Positions 21,490 to 32,294 of a stretch of 64,000 nucleotides of DNA are shown here, one piece after another (position 1 is the first letter of the stretch; every line of letters starts with the position of its first letter). The notes below the pieces were generated by a model, which saw only the letters and a program-made list of their open reading frames with translations, was not told the origin of the DNA and ran no database searches. A program made the translations under genes and the position numbers. The stretch is from Coix lacryma-jobi var. lacryma-jobi. Taxonomy: Eukaryota; Streptophyta; Magnoliopsida; Poales; Poaceae. The stretch spans positions 39,800,444-39,864,443 of the forward strand of contig CM019823.1 of the NCBI GenBank assembly GCA_009763385.1, read 5' to 3'.

Positions 21490-24371
21490 TGTCACACCCA
21501 GTTTTAAGAACAAAACCAGGTATACACTATACGTGAGCCCAGGAAGTCAATTCTTACATATAGCTACAAATAAAGGGTAATATCGAAAGACAATGCACAT
21601 ATATAACATATATAAAACAAAAGGACATAACCTTAAAGAGCAGACAGTGGGAAGACACTCCGATCTTCAAATGGAGACACCAACTTCACAGGGACAACTG
21701 ACTGGTTGACCACAAGCCTAAGCTTCTCCAAAGCTTAACACTCTGGGGTGTGGGGAAAAGCAAGAGTGAGTCCATGTCGAACTCCACAAGTATAGCAACA
21801 AGTGATATAGATCCCAAGATTCATGATCAATGTAACATAAATAATGAATAGCATAAAACGGTAAATAATGAACATGTTAACCAACAAAAGTCATAATCTT
21901 AATGTAAAAGTCTTCAAGGTTGCTCGTGTCCATGAGCAAGGCTGATATATCAGTTTAATAAACTTTGCGCAAAGGTGTACACTTTCACTGCGAGACGTGA
22001 ATTGCCCTTTCGCCCGAGGGATCCAGCCTCTTAACCCACTTCTAAGGAAGGTCGGCAGGGTTCACGATGAAGCCCTTCAAAGGTTTGTCTAACAAGTTAG
22101 GGCCGCTAGGTCTTAAGGCAAGGGGAAGAAGGGTCTCTCAACCTTGCGGCAATGCAGGCAAGGAGAAAGAAGCCGCCCTAAATCCAGCTCGTCAAGCGCC
22201 TTTGCGCCCTTTCGGGTAACCACTAACAAGCTAGAAAAGGTCCTCATACTGAGCTAAAGCCAGAGTCATATAACCCCCAACAGTTGCGCTGTAAATCCCG
22301 AAGGTGCTCGTACAGATAATTTCTTAAGTTGCTAATAAGCCATTTTTATCATTCGATGCATACATTAATTAAGTAACATGATCATGATTGCGAAAAGAAA
22401 ACTCGATTGCTATACTTGCCTTAAACTCAAGATCCTTCTTCTGTTGACTTATATACTTCCAAAGGTTGACTCTTGATCTTGAACTCTTGATCACGAACTT
22501 CTTCTTGATCACCAACGTACAACTCACCGACTGGGCATACGATCACAGAACACCACACAAGCATCCAATACCAATCATGCAAAGCAAAACAAAGCCTATG
22601 ATTAGAACAGTACATCATTCATAAGAAAACAAGATAAAGAGTTTTGAAAACTGATCTACGGTTCGCTACGATCACGCAGACGCGAAAATCACACTAATCG
22701 AAGCTATAATGGAAAAGATATGAACTAAAAAAGATTAAAGATACTAATTACTAGATTGGATTTAACTCAAATTTTAATTATGAAAAACAGTACTGAAAGT
22801 TATATAGTTTGAAAGAACTTTTCGAAACGAACCTAACGCAAGTTGAACGGATCAAAACGGAGTTAAAACAAAGAAGTTATAGGGGTTTAAAGTCAGTGGC
22901 AAAGCTGTAAATAAGTCAAACTTGAATTTGCAGATTTAAATAAATAAAACGAAATCGGAAATTCGGCTGGACTGCGCCTCATTTAAGAGAAAGCACAGGG
23001 GCTTGGAAGTAAGATTGCGCAGACTCAAAGAATAGGGAGCAGTGGACCGCGGGTTGAGGACATGATAATTATAAGGGCCTTTTTGAAAAATAGCCATTGA
23101 AGGGGTATCGGCCTCTGATAGCCGACGGATCTGGGATGGACGCTCGGGATTAAATCGGAGCGCTCGGGCGGCGCTGTAGACCGGAGAAAAGGGGGATGGC
23201 GGCGGTTCACGGCGGCGCCATGGCCGGAGAGCGGCGGCGCTTGCTCGGAGCATGGCTAGGAGGCAGTAGAGACCACGGGAGGGGCACCAATCGGACGAGG
23301 AGCTCACGGCGACCTCACCTGGTGAAAAAAAGGTCGATGGGGAGCAACCAGAGACGGTGAATCACCGGAGTTGGTGATGTGGTGGCTCTGCGAACCACGA
23401 CGCGAGATCAGGTTAGCGCAAATAGAAGGAGAAAAAGAGAGAAAAGGGTACGAGGAGCTCAGTCAAGATCCCAGGAGACTCTGGTGAGGGCTTACGGAGC
23501 TTGATAGACGGTGGAGAGGACGAACTTTGGCGGCGGATCGAGCTTCGTCTCGGCGAGATCCAAACTCGGTGGTTGGAGCGAGCAAGGTCTCAAGAGCTCG
23601 GGGTTTTGGGAAAAACGGAGGCGGCGAGATACGGGGACTCTTATAGGAGCGCTAGATTGGCCGAGGAGTGAAGGAGGGGGCGATCCCGTAGCTGGGCGGA
23701 GTCGGCTTGGAGTCCTGGTTGGGTACGATGCGAGCAAGAAGACGACCGACAGGTGGGGTCCACCTGCCAGAGAGAGAAGGAGGGAACGTGCGCGATACCC
23801 AGCGGCTGACTCATGGGCCCGCTGCGTCAGTGGGAGTAGAGTAGGAGGCGTTGCGCACGGGCTTCGGTTTCTTGCTGGGCCGACCTAGCGTCGTGGACCG
23901 AGCAGGAGGGAGAGGGAAAGGCCGAGAGGAGAGAGGGATACCGGGCCGGCTGGGCTGGCTCGGGCCAAAAGAGGAGAAGAGAGAGTTTTGCCTTTTCCTT
24001 TTCTAAAAACTTTTTCCCAAACTCATTTCAAAACCAAATTTGAATTCCTTTGAACTTTGTTTTGGATCTTTGAGAGGAAATAAAGTTTTGGAAACTTTGA
24101 ACTTTTCCAAACTTTTGAAAAACAAACAAAACCTTTATTCATTGTTTAAAATATTTCCAAACCATTTTGAACTCAATTTGGATTTTAACCAAAACCACAC
24201 ATCACAAAAACTCAAATGCACCAACATGAATGCACAAACATGTTTCTAAACCCTAGGATAACTTTTAATTTAGAGAATTTTTTTTATTTCCCTACATTTT
24301 ATGAGCACAAAAATTCATAAATAAATCATTTTAACTCTAATTTAAGAAATGCAAATTTTCAGGGTGTGACA
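21490..24371 (-). repeat. Solo LTR of the window's Ty3/gypsy chromovirus family
   Basis: Read on the plus strand it runs from TGTCACACCCAGTTTTAAGA to CAGGGTGTGACA, 2882 bp. It is bounded by a perfect CCTTC duplication (21485-21489 and 24372-24376). The left end and internal blocks (TAAACTnTGCGCA near 21960, ACAAGTTAGGGCCGCT near 22093) match the LTR at 52642-55820 in the same orientation. No internal domain is present, so it is an LTR-LTR recombination product. Short frames inside it are not genes. Confidence 0.92.
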
Positions 24372-25254
24372 CCTTCGATGATTTTGAGACTCAAAACATC
24401 GAACTGACATGACTGATGTTGACCAGTGTCTGACATCCATGTCCTCGGCCCGACAGATCACCATGTGCTTGTGACACCTCATTATGACTTGGTCCACCCC
24501 ACCCTTTGACCTAGTCGACGTTGTCTCGATCACCCATGTAGTTTTGATCTAGATGTTCCTAATGGGAGACACACACATGGTCTGTTCTTCAGCCTATTGT
24601 CCTTCGACCCAAGCCTTCTCGCTTGCCCTTCACTACTCGTGCACAGACTCCGCACTTGACCTCCACTAACCGTCTTGGCAACCCAACACTTGCACATTCA
24701 CAAGCCAAGAGATATGTTGTATAACACACTAAATGCAACACAGCATGATGTCTTCGGTTAACCATGAGCATATAATCAAGCATATATGAATATGAACTCA
24801 ACTAGGAAACTAGGAAAGCCTCAAATTTCTCAACTCTTACGCCAATCATTCATCACGCATGAACAAGAGACCAAGGCACTTCGCTCTCAACTTTGGTCTC
24901 TCATATATGATGATATGTGATCTGTCAAATATGCTCTATTTCATTAATATACCTACCTCTCATCGTTTTGTTAATAGGCAAATAGAGTTGTTTTACTGCA
25001 TGTCATTGCCTGATGGACTTGGGAATGCTAACGCCCACTACCCGAAGAATCATCTTTCATATTTGTTGAATGCATGTAATTTGATCTTGGATTCTCGTCA
25101 ATGTGACCAGCATTATTGTTTGATTTTATTTCACGCGGATTAGGCACTGTATTGGGCATTATCCCCTACGAATTTGTACTTTGATTTTAGTTCACGCCAT
25201 CCATTTGAATCTATTTCACACTTCGATTTGGCACTGTATGAGATATATAATTAT
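24372..25254. other. No gene recognised
   Basis: A 94-codon frame at 24859-25143 on the plus strand has no motif I recognise and may be chance. GATGATTTTGAGACTCAAAACATC near 24378 forms a short hairpin. Confidence 0.3.
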
Positions 25255-25861
25255 GCCTTATGATTTTAGTTTATTTCGATCTGGGAAATTATTAGGACTG
25301 TACTTCAATTTTAGTTCAATTTGACTATCTAAGAACTTGCACTTGAATTTTATTGGTCTTGGTTGAATTTAAGGATAACTGCTTCAAGTTGAATCGAGTA
25401 AATATATTAATCAGTGATCTTAATCAAAGAATATAATCACCTGCAGCTGAAGGAAATCAATCACAAACTACTAATACAGAAGTTGACCAGAGGTTGATTA
25501 GGAAGATGATAAGGTGAGTGCTTCTTTAGTTTACTCAATAATAAGTAGTAGAGTATTGCCTTATGATTTTAGTTTATTTTGATCTGGGAAATTATTAGGA
25601 CTGTACTTCAATTTGACTATCTAAGAACTTGCACTTGAATTTTATTGGTCTTTATTGAATTTAAGGATAACTGCTTCAAGTTGAATCGAGTAAATATATT
25701 AATCAGTGATTTTAACCAAAGAATATAATCATCACCTGTGCAGCTGAAGGAAATGAATCACAAACTACTAATACAGAAGTTGGCCAGAGGTTGATTAGGA
25801 AGATGAAAAGGTGAGCGGTTTTTTAGTTTACTCAATAATAATACTGTAAGTAGTAGAGTAG
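25255..25861 (+). repeat. 303-bp tandem duplication containing an exon-like block
   Basis: The unit at 25255-25557 is repeated at 25558-25861 with a few substitutions and small indels. Each copy contains a 67-bp open block (25447-25513 and 25744-25810). Each block is preceded by a CAG acceptor and followed by a GTGAG donor. The blocks encode peptides beginning EGNQSQTTNTEV and EGNESQTTNTEV. I do not recognise the parent gene. Confidence 0.7.
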
Positions 25862-25954
25862 TCAACTCAATTACTTGCTTGTTCATTATAAATCGCGCCG
25901 ACGACCCAGCCACGGTTGCGTACAAGGCTTCCAACGTATACTTCTACCGTATTA

Positions 25955-26199
25955 AAAAAGCTGACGTTTCAGACAGCGACATGGTCTCCAAAACATCACT
26001 TTGACCACTTGTTTCTTTAAAAATATTATATTGGAAAGTGGTATATGTATATTTTTATGAAAGTACTTTTCAAGACAAATTTATTTATATGATTTTTACA
26101 TCTCTAGACTTAATAATTTAAAAGTTATTTATGATTTATATTCCCGATGTTTGACCCAAACCTTGTCCAAAATGTCAGTTTTTTCAATACGGAGGGAGT
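25955..26199 (-). repeat. CTCCCTCCGTATTG-type Stowaway-like MITE, degraded left end
   Basis: The right end CAATACGGAGGGAGTA and interior blocks (GACATGGTCTCCAAAAC, TTTAAAAGTTATTTATGATT) match the MITEs near 36993 and 38542. The left terminus is eroded. Confidence 0.65.
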
Positions 26200-26295
26200 A
26201 TACTACTACAGTAGCATTGTGAATTGTGATGAAGGATACAACGTAGGACGAGGATATGTCAACGTAGCTGCATGCATATCCGCGGGCGCCGGGCC

Positions 26296-26328
26296 GCGGC
26301 ATGCATGCACGATGCATGATGCATCCAG
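26296..26328 (+). promoter_or_regulatory. RY (CATGCA) repeat cluster in the root-cap gene promoter
   Basis: CATGCATGCA, then GATGCATGATGCATC, lie about 130-155 bp upstream of the TATA box. RY motifs are bound by B3-domain factors such as ABI3/VP1 and FUS3. Function here is inferred. Confidence 0.4.
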
Positions 26329-26451
26329 GTGAACGCAAAGTGTTCCTGACCTCAACACGCGGCCAGCACGATGTGTTGGCGTCGCCGCGACGTACGCCGC
26401 GGCCGCGCGCTTTGCTTCAGGCAAGGCAAGGGCAGACAGATGGAACCCTAG

Positions 26452-26458
26452 CTATAAA
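26452..26458 (+). promoter_or_regulatory. TATA box of the root-cap gene
   Basis: CTATAAATC lies about 120 bp upstream of the ATG and gives a leader of about 90 bases. Confidence 0.7.
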
Positions 26459-26572
26459 TCAGCACCTTCCCCTGTTCTGCCTGCCCCATCACCACCACCC
26501 AAGACACACGTACACAGCTATCTCACATTCTCATAGCCGTACGTGCTTTCACCTGAACCAACTACTACTACC

Positions 26573-27719
26573 ATGGCCCGGGAGCTCGCCGCAGCGTGTG
26601 TGGTGGTTGCCGCCGCCCTGGTGGCCCTTGCACTCGGTGCGGCTGCGCAGGCCCGTGCGCCGCGCCCACTGCCGTCCAACTACCGGATGATCACCCCAGG
26701 CAAGTACAAGAGGGACCAGCAGTTTGCGTGCGACGATCCCAGGGACAAACATGCCCAATGCATGGCCAAGTGCGACAAGCGCTGCCCCAACCAGTGCATC
26801 GTCCTCTGCCCCGGATGCAAGACATTCTGCAGTACGTACTTCCCGGCCTTACCGGCCTAGTAGTCTATCTATTGCACACGTACATGTACATGAACATGAC
26901 ACAATCAACAACCGGTTCGTTCCCGCTTAATTTGTTCTTCCAAATCCAATTCCCATCCAAGTGTGCGACTTCTACCCCGGCGTGTCCTGCGGCGACCCGC
27001 GCTTCACCGGCGGCGACGGCAACAACTTCTACTTCCACGGCAAGAAGGACCAGGACTTCTGCATCCTCTCCGACGCCAACCTGCACATCAACGCGCACTT
27101 CATCGGCAAGCGCAACCCGGCCATGAGCCGCGACTTCACGTGGATCCAGGCGCTCGGCATCCGCTTCTCCGGCGGCGCCGGCAGCGACCGCGAGCACCAC
27201 CACCGCCTCTACATGGGCGCCCAGAAGACCGCCAGGTGGAGCAACGACGACGTGGACCGCCTCGAGCTGGCCTTCGACGGCGCGCCCCTCGGCATCCCCG
27301 CCGAGGCCGGCGCCGTGTGGGAGTCCGCCGCCGTGCCCGGGCTCACCGTCGCCCGGACCGCCGCCGCCAACGGCGTCAGGGTGCAGCTCCGGGGCGTGTT
27401 CGACATCGTCGCCAACGTCGTGCCCGTCAGCGAGGAGGACTCGCGCGTCCACAGCTACGGCGTCACCGAGGACGACAGCCTCGCGCACTTCGACCTGGGG
27501 TTCAAGTTCTTCGACCTCACCGACGACGTGCACGGCGTCCTCGGCCAGACCTACCGCGCCGACTACGTCAACCAGCTCAGCGTCAGCTCCAAGATGCCCG
27601 TCATGGGTGGGGCGCCCAACTACGTCTCCTCGGACATCTTCGCCACCGACTGTGCCGTCGCAAGGTTTGGTGGTGCCCGTCGCGCCGGCATCTCCATGGT
27701 TACAGCTCAGGCCAGTTAA
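26573..27719 (+). CDS. Secreted root-cap / LEA-related protein (Root_cap family)
   Basis: Two exons, 26573-26831 and 26962-27719, give 338 residues. The intron runs GTACGT to CCAAG, and the split codon is ATG. Residues 1-26 are a clear signal peptide (Ala/Val/Leu core ending AAAQA). A Cys-rich stretch of eight cysteines spans 53-86 (CMAKCDKRCPNQC). A long conserved region follows, and the Root_cap domain lies at about 277-322 (LGQTYRADYV...KMPVMGG...FATDCAVARF). Members are known as root-cap-expressed or LEA-related extracellular proteins. Their biochemical role is not established. The gene has its own TATA box and poly(A) signal, strong GC3 bias and no damage, so it is probably functional. 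The opposite strand has a 292-codon open frame that is only a shadow of this coding bias. Confidence 0.9.
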
Positions 27720-27836
27720 ATCATTGCTGCATATTATGCACAATTACGTCCGTCCGTCCGTCCTCCGTGCAATACACGGCAGCATGCCACCCACGATAAC
27801 CGTTTAGCCAAGCTCTATATATCGTTAACGCTATGA

Positions 27837-27842
27837 ATAAAT
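27837..27842 (+). terminator. Poly(A) signal of the root-cap gene
   Basis: AATAAA lies 118 bp after the stop codon. Confidence 0.6.
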
Positions 27843-28163
27843 TTGTCTGCACGAATCAGGATTGTGCAGTGTACCATTGGGTTAATTTGTCTCGGAATTC
27901 ACTGATGAGCAATCCATTTGTTGTTTAGTTTTGAGGCTACATTTGTCAAGATTTAAATATCTTTCTTCATTTTAATTTCTTTGATCCACACAAATCAAAT
28001 TATAAGTTCAAGCGAGTGGTTGTTCAATTGTTCAATCGATCCACAAGCTGACTCAACACCTCTGCGCAAGTATAGTAACTCTAGATACAGTGCAACAAAT
28101 TGGGTTATGCATGGATCAGACTGCGCTTTCCACGTTTGTATCCATGATCTTAAACAAATAGAA

Positions 28164-28767
28164 CCCTTGAACTATTCACCCTCAAACACATAACCCCCAA
28201 CCTAAGAAATGGTCTAATTTACCCCTTGAACTTTCCAAAACCGTCTATTTTACCCCCTGAGTGGTATTCGACGGCGGTTTGCTACAGTAAAACCAGTTTT
28301 GTATTTTTTATTTATTTTTGTTGAATGTTTGAAAAATCATAGTAAATCATAGAAAAATCATAAAATAAAAAATTCAATTTTGTTGGAATCCACATGATTA
28401 GATCTACACAGTAAATATATAATATAGTATGTTTTAGTACAAAGTTTTTGTTGTAGCTTTACAGTGTATAAATCTAAAATTTTTATAGCAAAAACTTTGT
28501 ACTAACCCATACCATATTATATGTTCACTGTGTAAATCTACTCATGTGGAGTCCAACAAAGTTGGATTTTCTATTTTAGGATCTTTCTTTGATTTTTCAA
28601 ACATTCAGTGGAAAATAAATAAAAATACAAATCTAGTTTTACTGTAGCAAACCGCCGTCGAAAACTGCTCAAGGGGTAAAATAGATGGTTTTGGAAAGTT
28701 CAGTGGGTAAATTAGACCGTTTCATAGGTTGAGGGGTTATGTGTTTCATGGTCAATAGTTCAGGGGT
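28164..28767. repeat. Foldback element with arms of about 290 bp
   Basis: The left arm starts CCCTTGAACTATTCACC and the right arm ends CAATAGTTCAGGGG. Matching blocks include CACATAACCCC, GGTCTAATTTACCCC, TTTGCTACAGTAAAACC and GTACAAAGTTTTTG with their complements, converging near 28465. No gene is inside. The superfamily cannot be fixed. Confidence 0.8.
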
Positions 28768-28800
28768 TATAAACAAATTCAGATACAAAATTCAATACTC

Positions 28801-29215
28801 ACTCCCTAAAATCCACCCTTTGTCGAGTGCAAAAGCGCTCGACAAAGCCAGCATTACACTCGACAAAGCCTTTGTCGAATGCTGCACTCGGCAAAGGTCA
28901 CTCGGCGCACATCCATCCGGCAAAGCCTTCTTTCTCGAGAGCTTTCTCTCGGACACTCGGCAAAGTCTTTACCGAGTGCCTTTCCCGGATCTGGGCACAG
29001 AAAAATGGACTGACGGCGGGGACGAAGGCTCTGTCGAGTGCTAAGCCATAAACACTCGGCAAAAAGACGTTTCTAAATAAAAATATTCACGATTTTCTTT
29101 GTTGAGTGTCCTCCTGACCTGGCTCTCGATAAAGATTTTTCAAAAAAAATGGTTCTCTTTGCCGAGTGCCTGGGACTAGGCACTTGACAAACATTTTCCA
29201 AAAAAATTGATCTTA
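28801..29215. repeat. CACTA subterminal repeat fragment (CTTTGCCGAGTG type)
   Basis: Many copies of ACTCGGCAAAG / CTTTGTCGAGTG occur in both orientations. This is the known subterminal repeat of a widespread grass CACTA group. The left edge CACTCCCTAAAATCC may be a worn terminus. No transposase is present. Confidence 0.7.
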
Positions 29216-29298
29216 AGCAAGGGGCAGTGTAGCCCTCGGTCCGGCGTAGCTCCCCTCGAATGCCGGCCCCATCTCCCGATGACTTTCCTTCTCAACAC

Positions 29299-30155
29299 GG
29301 GGCATTTAAATATTTGCCCTCCTTCCTGTTGTCTCCTCTTCAGTTGCCCCTCTTAAGAATGACACTTAAAGATTTGCCCCAACAATCTCTTTAATGCTAC
29401 ATATTTGCCCGTTTTGGCTTCGTGGCTATCCAACTCAGCATGTCACCGTGGATCGGCTAAGGGAAAAGACCTCCCTACCCTTTTTAAGGTATGCGCTACC
29501 AACTAGGAGGACGCTCGCCGTTGTCTCCGGCACGGTGCTTGCAGGCGGAGCTCTGGCGTACGCCCGCTCGAGCCAGAGCCGGCGAAGAAGTCGTTCGGTG
29601 GCGAATCACGGCGGCGAAGCCAGTGCATTGGCCACCAATGGGGACGGTGTCGGCGGTGGATTGGCTGCAGCAAAGCAGAAAAGGAGTAGCCTCAAATCTC
29701 TGCATTTCCTCGCTGCTATCCTACTCAAGAAGATTGGTCCCACTGGCACGCGCTACCTTCTCGGCTTGGTATTAACAGCGGTAGGTTCTTCCATTTTTCT
29801 CTGAGTAATTTAACAACGGTCATTTTTCTGCCATTAACAGCGGGTACGACGCACACTCGCCGGCAGAGGACGAGAGAGGGATCGACAACAGGGAGGATCC
29901 GGGTACCTGGATCTGGGTGGGGTCGGCGCGCGCGCCTCGGGGAAACTGAAGCCGGAGGCGGCGACGGTGAAAATGTGTAGCAAGGACAGAGAGGTCTTTT
30001 TCCTTAGCCGATCCACGATGACATTGGACAGCCACGAAGCCAAAACGGGCAAATATGTAGCGCTGGAGAGATTGTTGGGGCAAATCTTTAAGTGTCACTA
30101 AGAGGGGCAACTGAAGAGGAGGCAATGAGAAGGAGGGCAAATATTTAAATAGCCC
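29299..30155. mobile_element. Pack-MULE (Mutator-like element carrying host gene pieces)
   Basis: Inverted ends are GGGGCATTTAAATATTTGCC and the reverse complement of GGGCTATTTAAATATTTGCC, extending about 180 bp inward. The 9-bp duplication TCTCAACAC is perfect at 29290-29298 and 30156-30164. The 857-bp element has no transposase. Between the arms lie an ABC-transporter exon (29505-29780) and, on the minus strand, a GC-rich block resembling another gene's leader (about 29835-29975). Confidence 0.92.
29505..29780 (+). pseudogene. Captured first exon of a peroxisomal ABC transporter (ABCD1/PXA1/COMATOSE-like)
   Basis: The frame reads RRTLAVVSGTVLAGGALAYA, later SLKSLHFLAAILLKKIGPTG and YLLGLVLTA, and then meets a GTAGGT donor at 29781. 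This matches the N-terminal region of plant peroxisomal half-fused ABC transporters that import fatty acyl substrates. The extreme N-terminus and everything after exon 1 are absent, so the fragment cannot make a transporter. The exon-intron border shows it was copied from genomic DNA, as expected for a Pack-MULE. Confidence 0.8.
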
Positions 30156-30322
30156 TCTCAACACCTATCATATCCTCTAGTGAGAGGCACTGTCGTGTCG
30201 CGTCGTGTCTTCAATTCTCCTTTCGACCCTACTGTGTCAATGGTGGCCTGGTGGGTATGACTGAACGACGAGTGCATCCCATATGCCGTGTCTACTCGAT
30301 TGGATTTGAGCCTTGTATTATA

Positions 30323-30573
30323 CTCCCTCCGTCGAGGAAAACATTCAATTGTAGAATAGTACCACGTTTTAATATCTTAGTTTAAATAATTATAAATAAA
30401 AATATATTAATATTTATGATGTCAAATAAACATCATTAGATTAATTATAAAATGTACTTTCATAATAAATTTATTTGGATTAATAAATATTAATAGTATT
30501 TACTAGAAATGTGGTTAAACGTGAAGCACTTTTCTAGGAACTCATAGTTGCATGTTTTTATGGACGGAGGGAG
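30323..30573. repeat. Stowaway MITE
   Basis: The ends CTCCCTCCGTC and GACGGAGGGAG are flanked by TA on both sides. 251 bp, AT-rich interior. Confidence 0.8.
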
Positions 30574-30918
30574 TAGTAGAGGTAATAAATTCAGACCTTG
30601 AATAGTAAGAGGAGCCCATAAAATCAAAAGTATAGGCCCTGATTTAAGAGTTCTTTGTCGAAATTGCTCTAATGGTAGTTTGAACAAAAAAAACAATACT
30701 CTTACTTTATTTGCAACAATGAAAAATGCGAGACACAATTTGTAACCGACGCCTGAAAGCGCCAGAACACACAAATTAACTGATGGAAACAAAGTAATAA
30801 ACGAATCAATGAATTGAACGAATCATCTTGTTCAGAAACTGAACCGAACAAAATAACGAAACAATGATGGCGCAGATCCATTTTTACATGAACGGACACG
30901 GGTCGAGAGATGGAGGAG
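30574..30918. other. 3' flank of zinc-finger gene 1
   Basis: No gene or repeat boundary seen. It would hold the 3' untranslated region of the minus-strand gene. Confidence 0.3.
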
Positions 30919-31614
30919 TCAATCCGACATCCTACGCTTCTTGATTGGCAATGGACTCTGCACCTCCTCTTCCTCGGCCCACCTCCTGATCCCGGCGTTC
31001 TCCGGCAGTGGCGTGAGGTTGAGGTCAAAGTTCCTGACGGTGACGCCCGACGAACCCGTCCCGGACGCCGAGACGGACGCGGACACGGAGACCGACACGG
31101 ACATGCCGTCCCAGTAGTGGCAGCGCTTGTGGCCGCCGAGCGCCTGGCCCGTGGCGAAGCCCCTGCGGCAGATGGTGCACCGGTGCGGCCCACCAACGCT
31201 AGACGCCGCCGCCGTCTCGTCGTCTCGGTAGTCGCCGCCCGCGTCCGTCGTCGCCGCGGCGGCGGCGGCAAGCAGGGCGGCGGCGGCGTACTGCTCCGGC
31301 GTGGGCGGCTTGCGGTGGCTGGACTTGTGGCCGCCGAGCGCCTGGTAGGACGCGAAGGCCTTCCCGCAGACCGCGCACCGGAACCGGAGCTCCTGCGCGG
31401 GTGCAGGTGCGTGGGCCGCCGTCGGGCACCACTTGGTCGGCTGCTGCTGCTCCTGCTCCTGCCCGCGACCGAGGCCGCCAAACTTGCGGGTTCCGGCGAG
31501 CGCGGCGAGGCAGATGGCGAGGTAGTCCTCCTTGTTGAGCGCCGGCGCCGCCGGGAGCGCAAGGGAGAGCACGGTCGGGTCAAGAACGAGATCTTCCAGA
31601 CCGGCGGCAGCCAT
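30919..31614 (-). CDS. C2H2 zinc-finger transcriptional repressor, ZAT/STZ type (copy 1)
   Basis: A single exon of 231 residues. An L-box-like KEDYLAICLAAL lies at about 28-39. Two Q-type zinc fingers each carry QALGGH: C80/C83/H96/H100 and C146/C149/H162/H166. FDLNL at 196-200 is an EAR repression motif and KKRR near 225 is basic. This is the C1-2i class, nuclear repressors usually induced by abiotic stress. The ATG at 31614 is preferred because the longer in-frame extension to 31848 runs across the TATA box and has no homologous look. Copy 2 at 34998-35789 begins with the equivalent MAAGFE. Confidence 0.93.
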   Translation of the reverse strand: MAAAGLEDLVLDPTVLSLALPAAPALNKEDYLAICLAALAGTRKFGGLGRGQEQEQQQPTKWCPTAAHAPAPAQELRFRCAVCGKAFASYQALGGHKSSHRKPPTPEQYAAAALLAAAAAATTDAGGDYRDDETAAASSVGGPHRCTICRRGFATGQALGGHKRCHYWDGMSVSVSVSASVSASGTGSSGVTVRNFDLNLTPLPENAGIRRWAEEEEVQSPLPIKKRRMSD

Positions 31615-32056
31615 GGCTACTCTTCTAGCTTGCAGCAGCTGGTGAGAAGAACAGGCGTGCGTGTGTGTCCTTGGACTTTTAGCTCGACCGATCTTGCGTT
31701 CGTCGTCGTAATACGTTAGCAGCAACCGGCGATGGGAGCGCTGGAGTTTTGTGGACGGAGGAGGCGGCTTGTACGTGTGAATATATAGCAGGAAAACAGA
31801 CAGACCAGGGTGTGAGATGGAGATGTGATGCTTTGGTTGGTGGAGCAAGTGAACAAGTACGCAATCGCATGCACGCGCACCCCGATCCAGTCAAACATGC
31901 AGGCGGTTGGCCGTTGCTGCGTTGGTTCGCGGCGCAGCCAAGTTGCCCCGCTGGTTGCCTGATAATCTGATATATTCATGCAACGCTTTTGTATGATTGA
32001 GCTGTCTATTCAAGACGAGCCTTTGTGTACGTTTAACAATCCTGGAAACTAATTAA
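31615..32056 (-). other. Promoter region of zinc-finger gene 1
   Basis: Contains the TATA box, then about 270 bp of mixed composition up to the MITE at 32057. No other gene. Confidence 0.4.
31781..31788 (-). promoter_or_regulatory. TATA box of zinc-finger gene 1
   Basis: TATATATT on the minus strand, about 170 bp upstream of the ATG. Confidence 0.6.
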
Positions 32057-32294
32057 GGGCCTGTTTAGATGCTGAAATTTTTTCAACTTTGCTACTGTAG
32101 CATTTTCATTTGTATTTAACAAATATTGTTCAATTATATGCTAACTAGACTCAAAAGATTCGTTAGTGATTTACAACTAATCTATGCAATTAGTTATTTA
32201 TTTTACTAATATTTAATGCTTTATATATGCGTCCAATTATGATGTGATGGAGAGAGTGTAAAAAAAAGTAAGAAGTTGGAAGAAATGTAAGGCC
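32057..32294. repeat. CTGTTTAGAT-type MITE
   Basis: The left end GGGCCTGTTTAGATGC follows TTAA. The interior TGCTACTGTAGCATTTTCATT, ACTAGACTCAAAAGATTCGT and AATATTTAATGC matches the MITEs at 14305 and 14824. The right end is worn (TGTAAGGCC). Confidence 0.7.

Noticed and set aside
24859..25143. 94-codon plus-strand frame as a gene
   Set aside because: No recognisable motif, ordinary AT-rich composition and no promoter or splice support.
26865..27743. 292-codon open frame on the minus strand
   Set aside because: It is antisense to the root-cap gene's second exon and arises from that exon's extreme GC3 bias. No start context or protein family.
30910..31719. 269-codon plus-strand frame and other long frames over zinc-finger gene 1
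   Set aside because: Shadows of the minus-strand C2H2 gene, which has clear fingers, an EAR motif and a TATA box.
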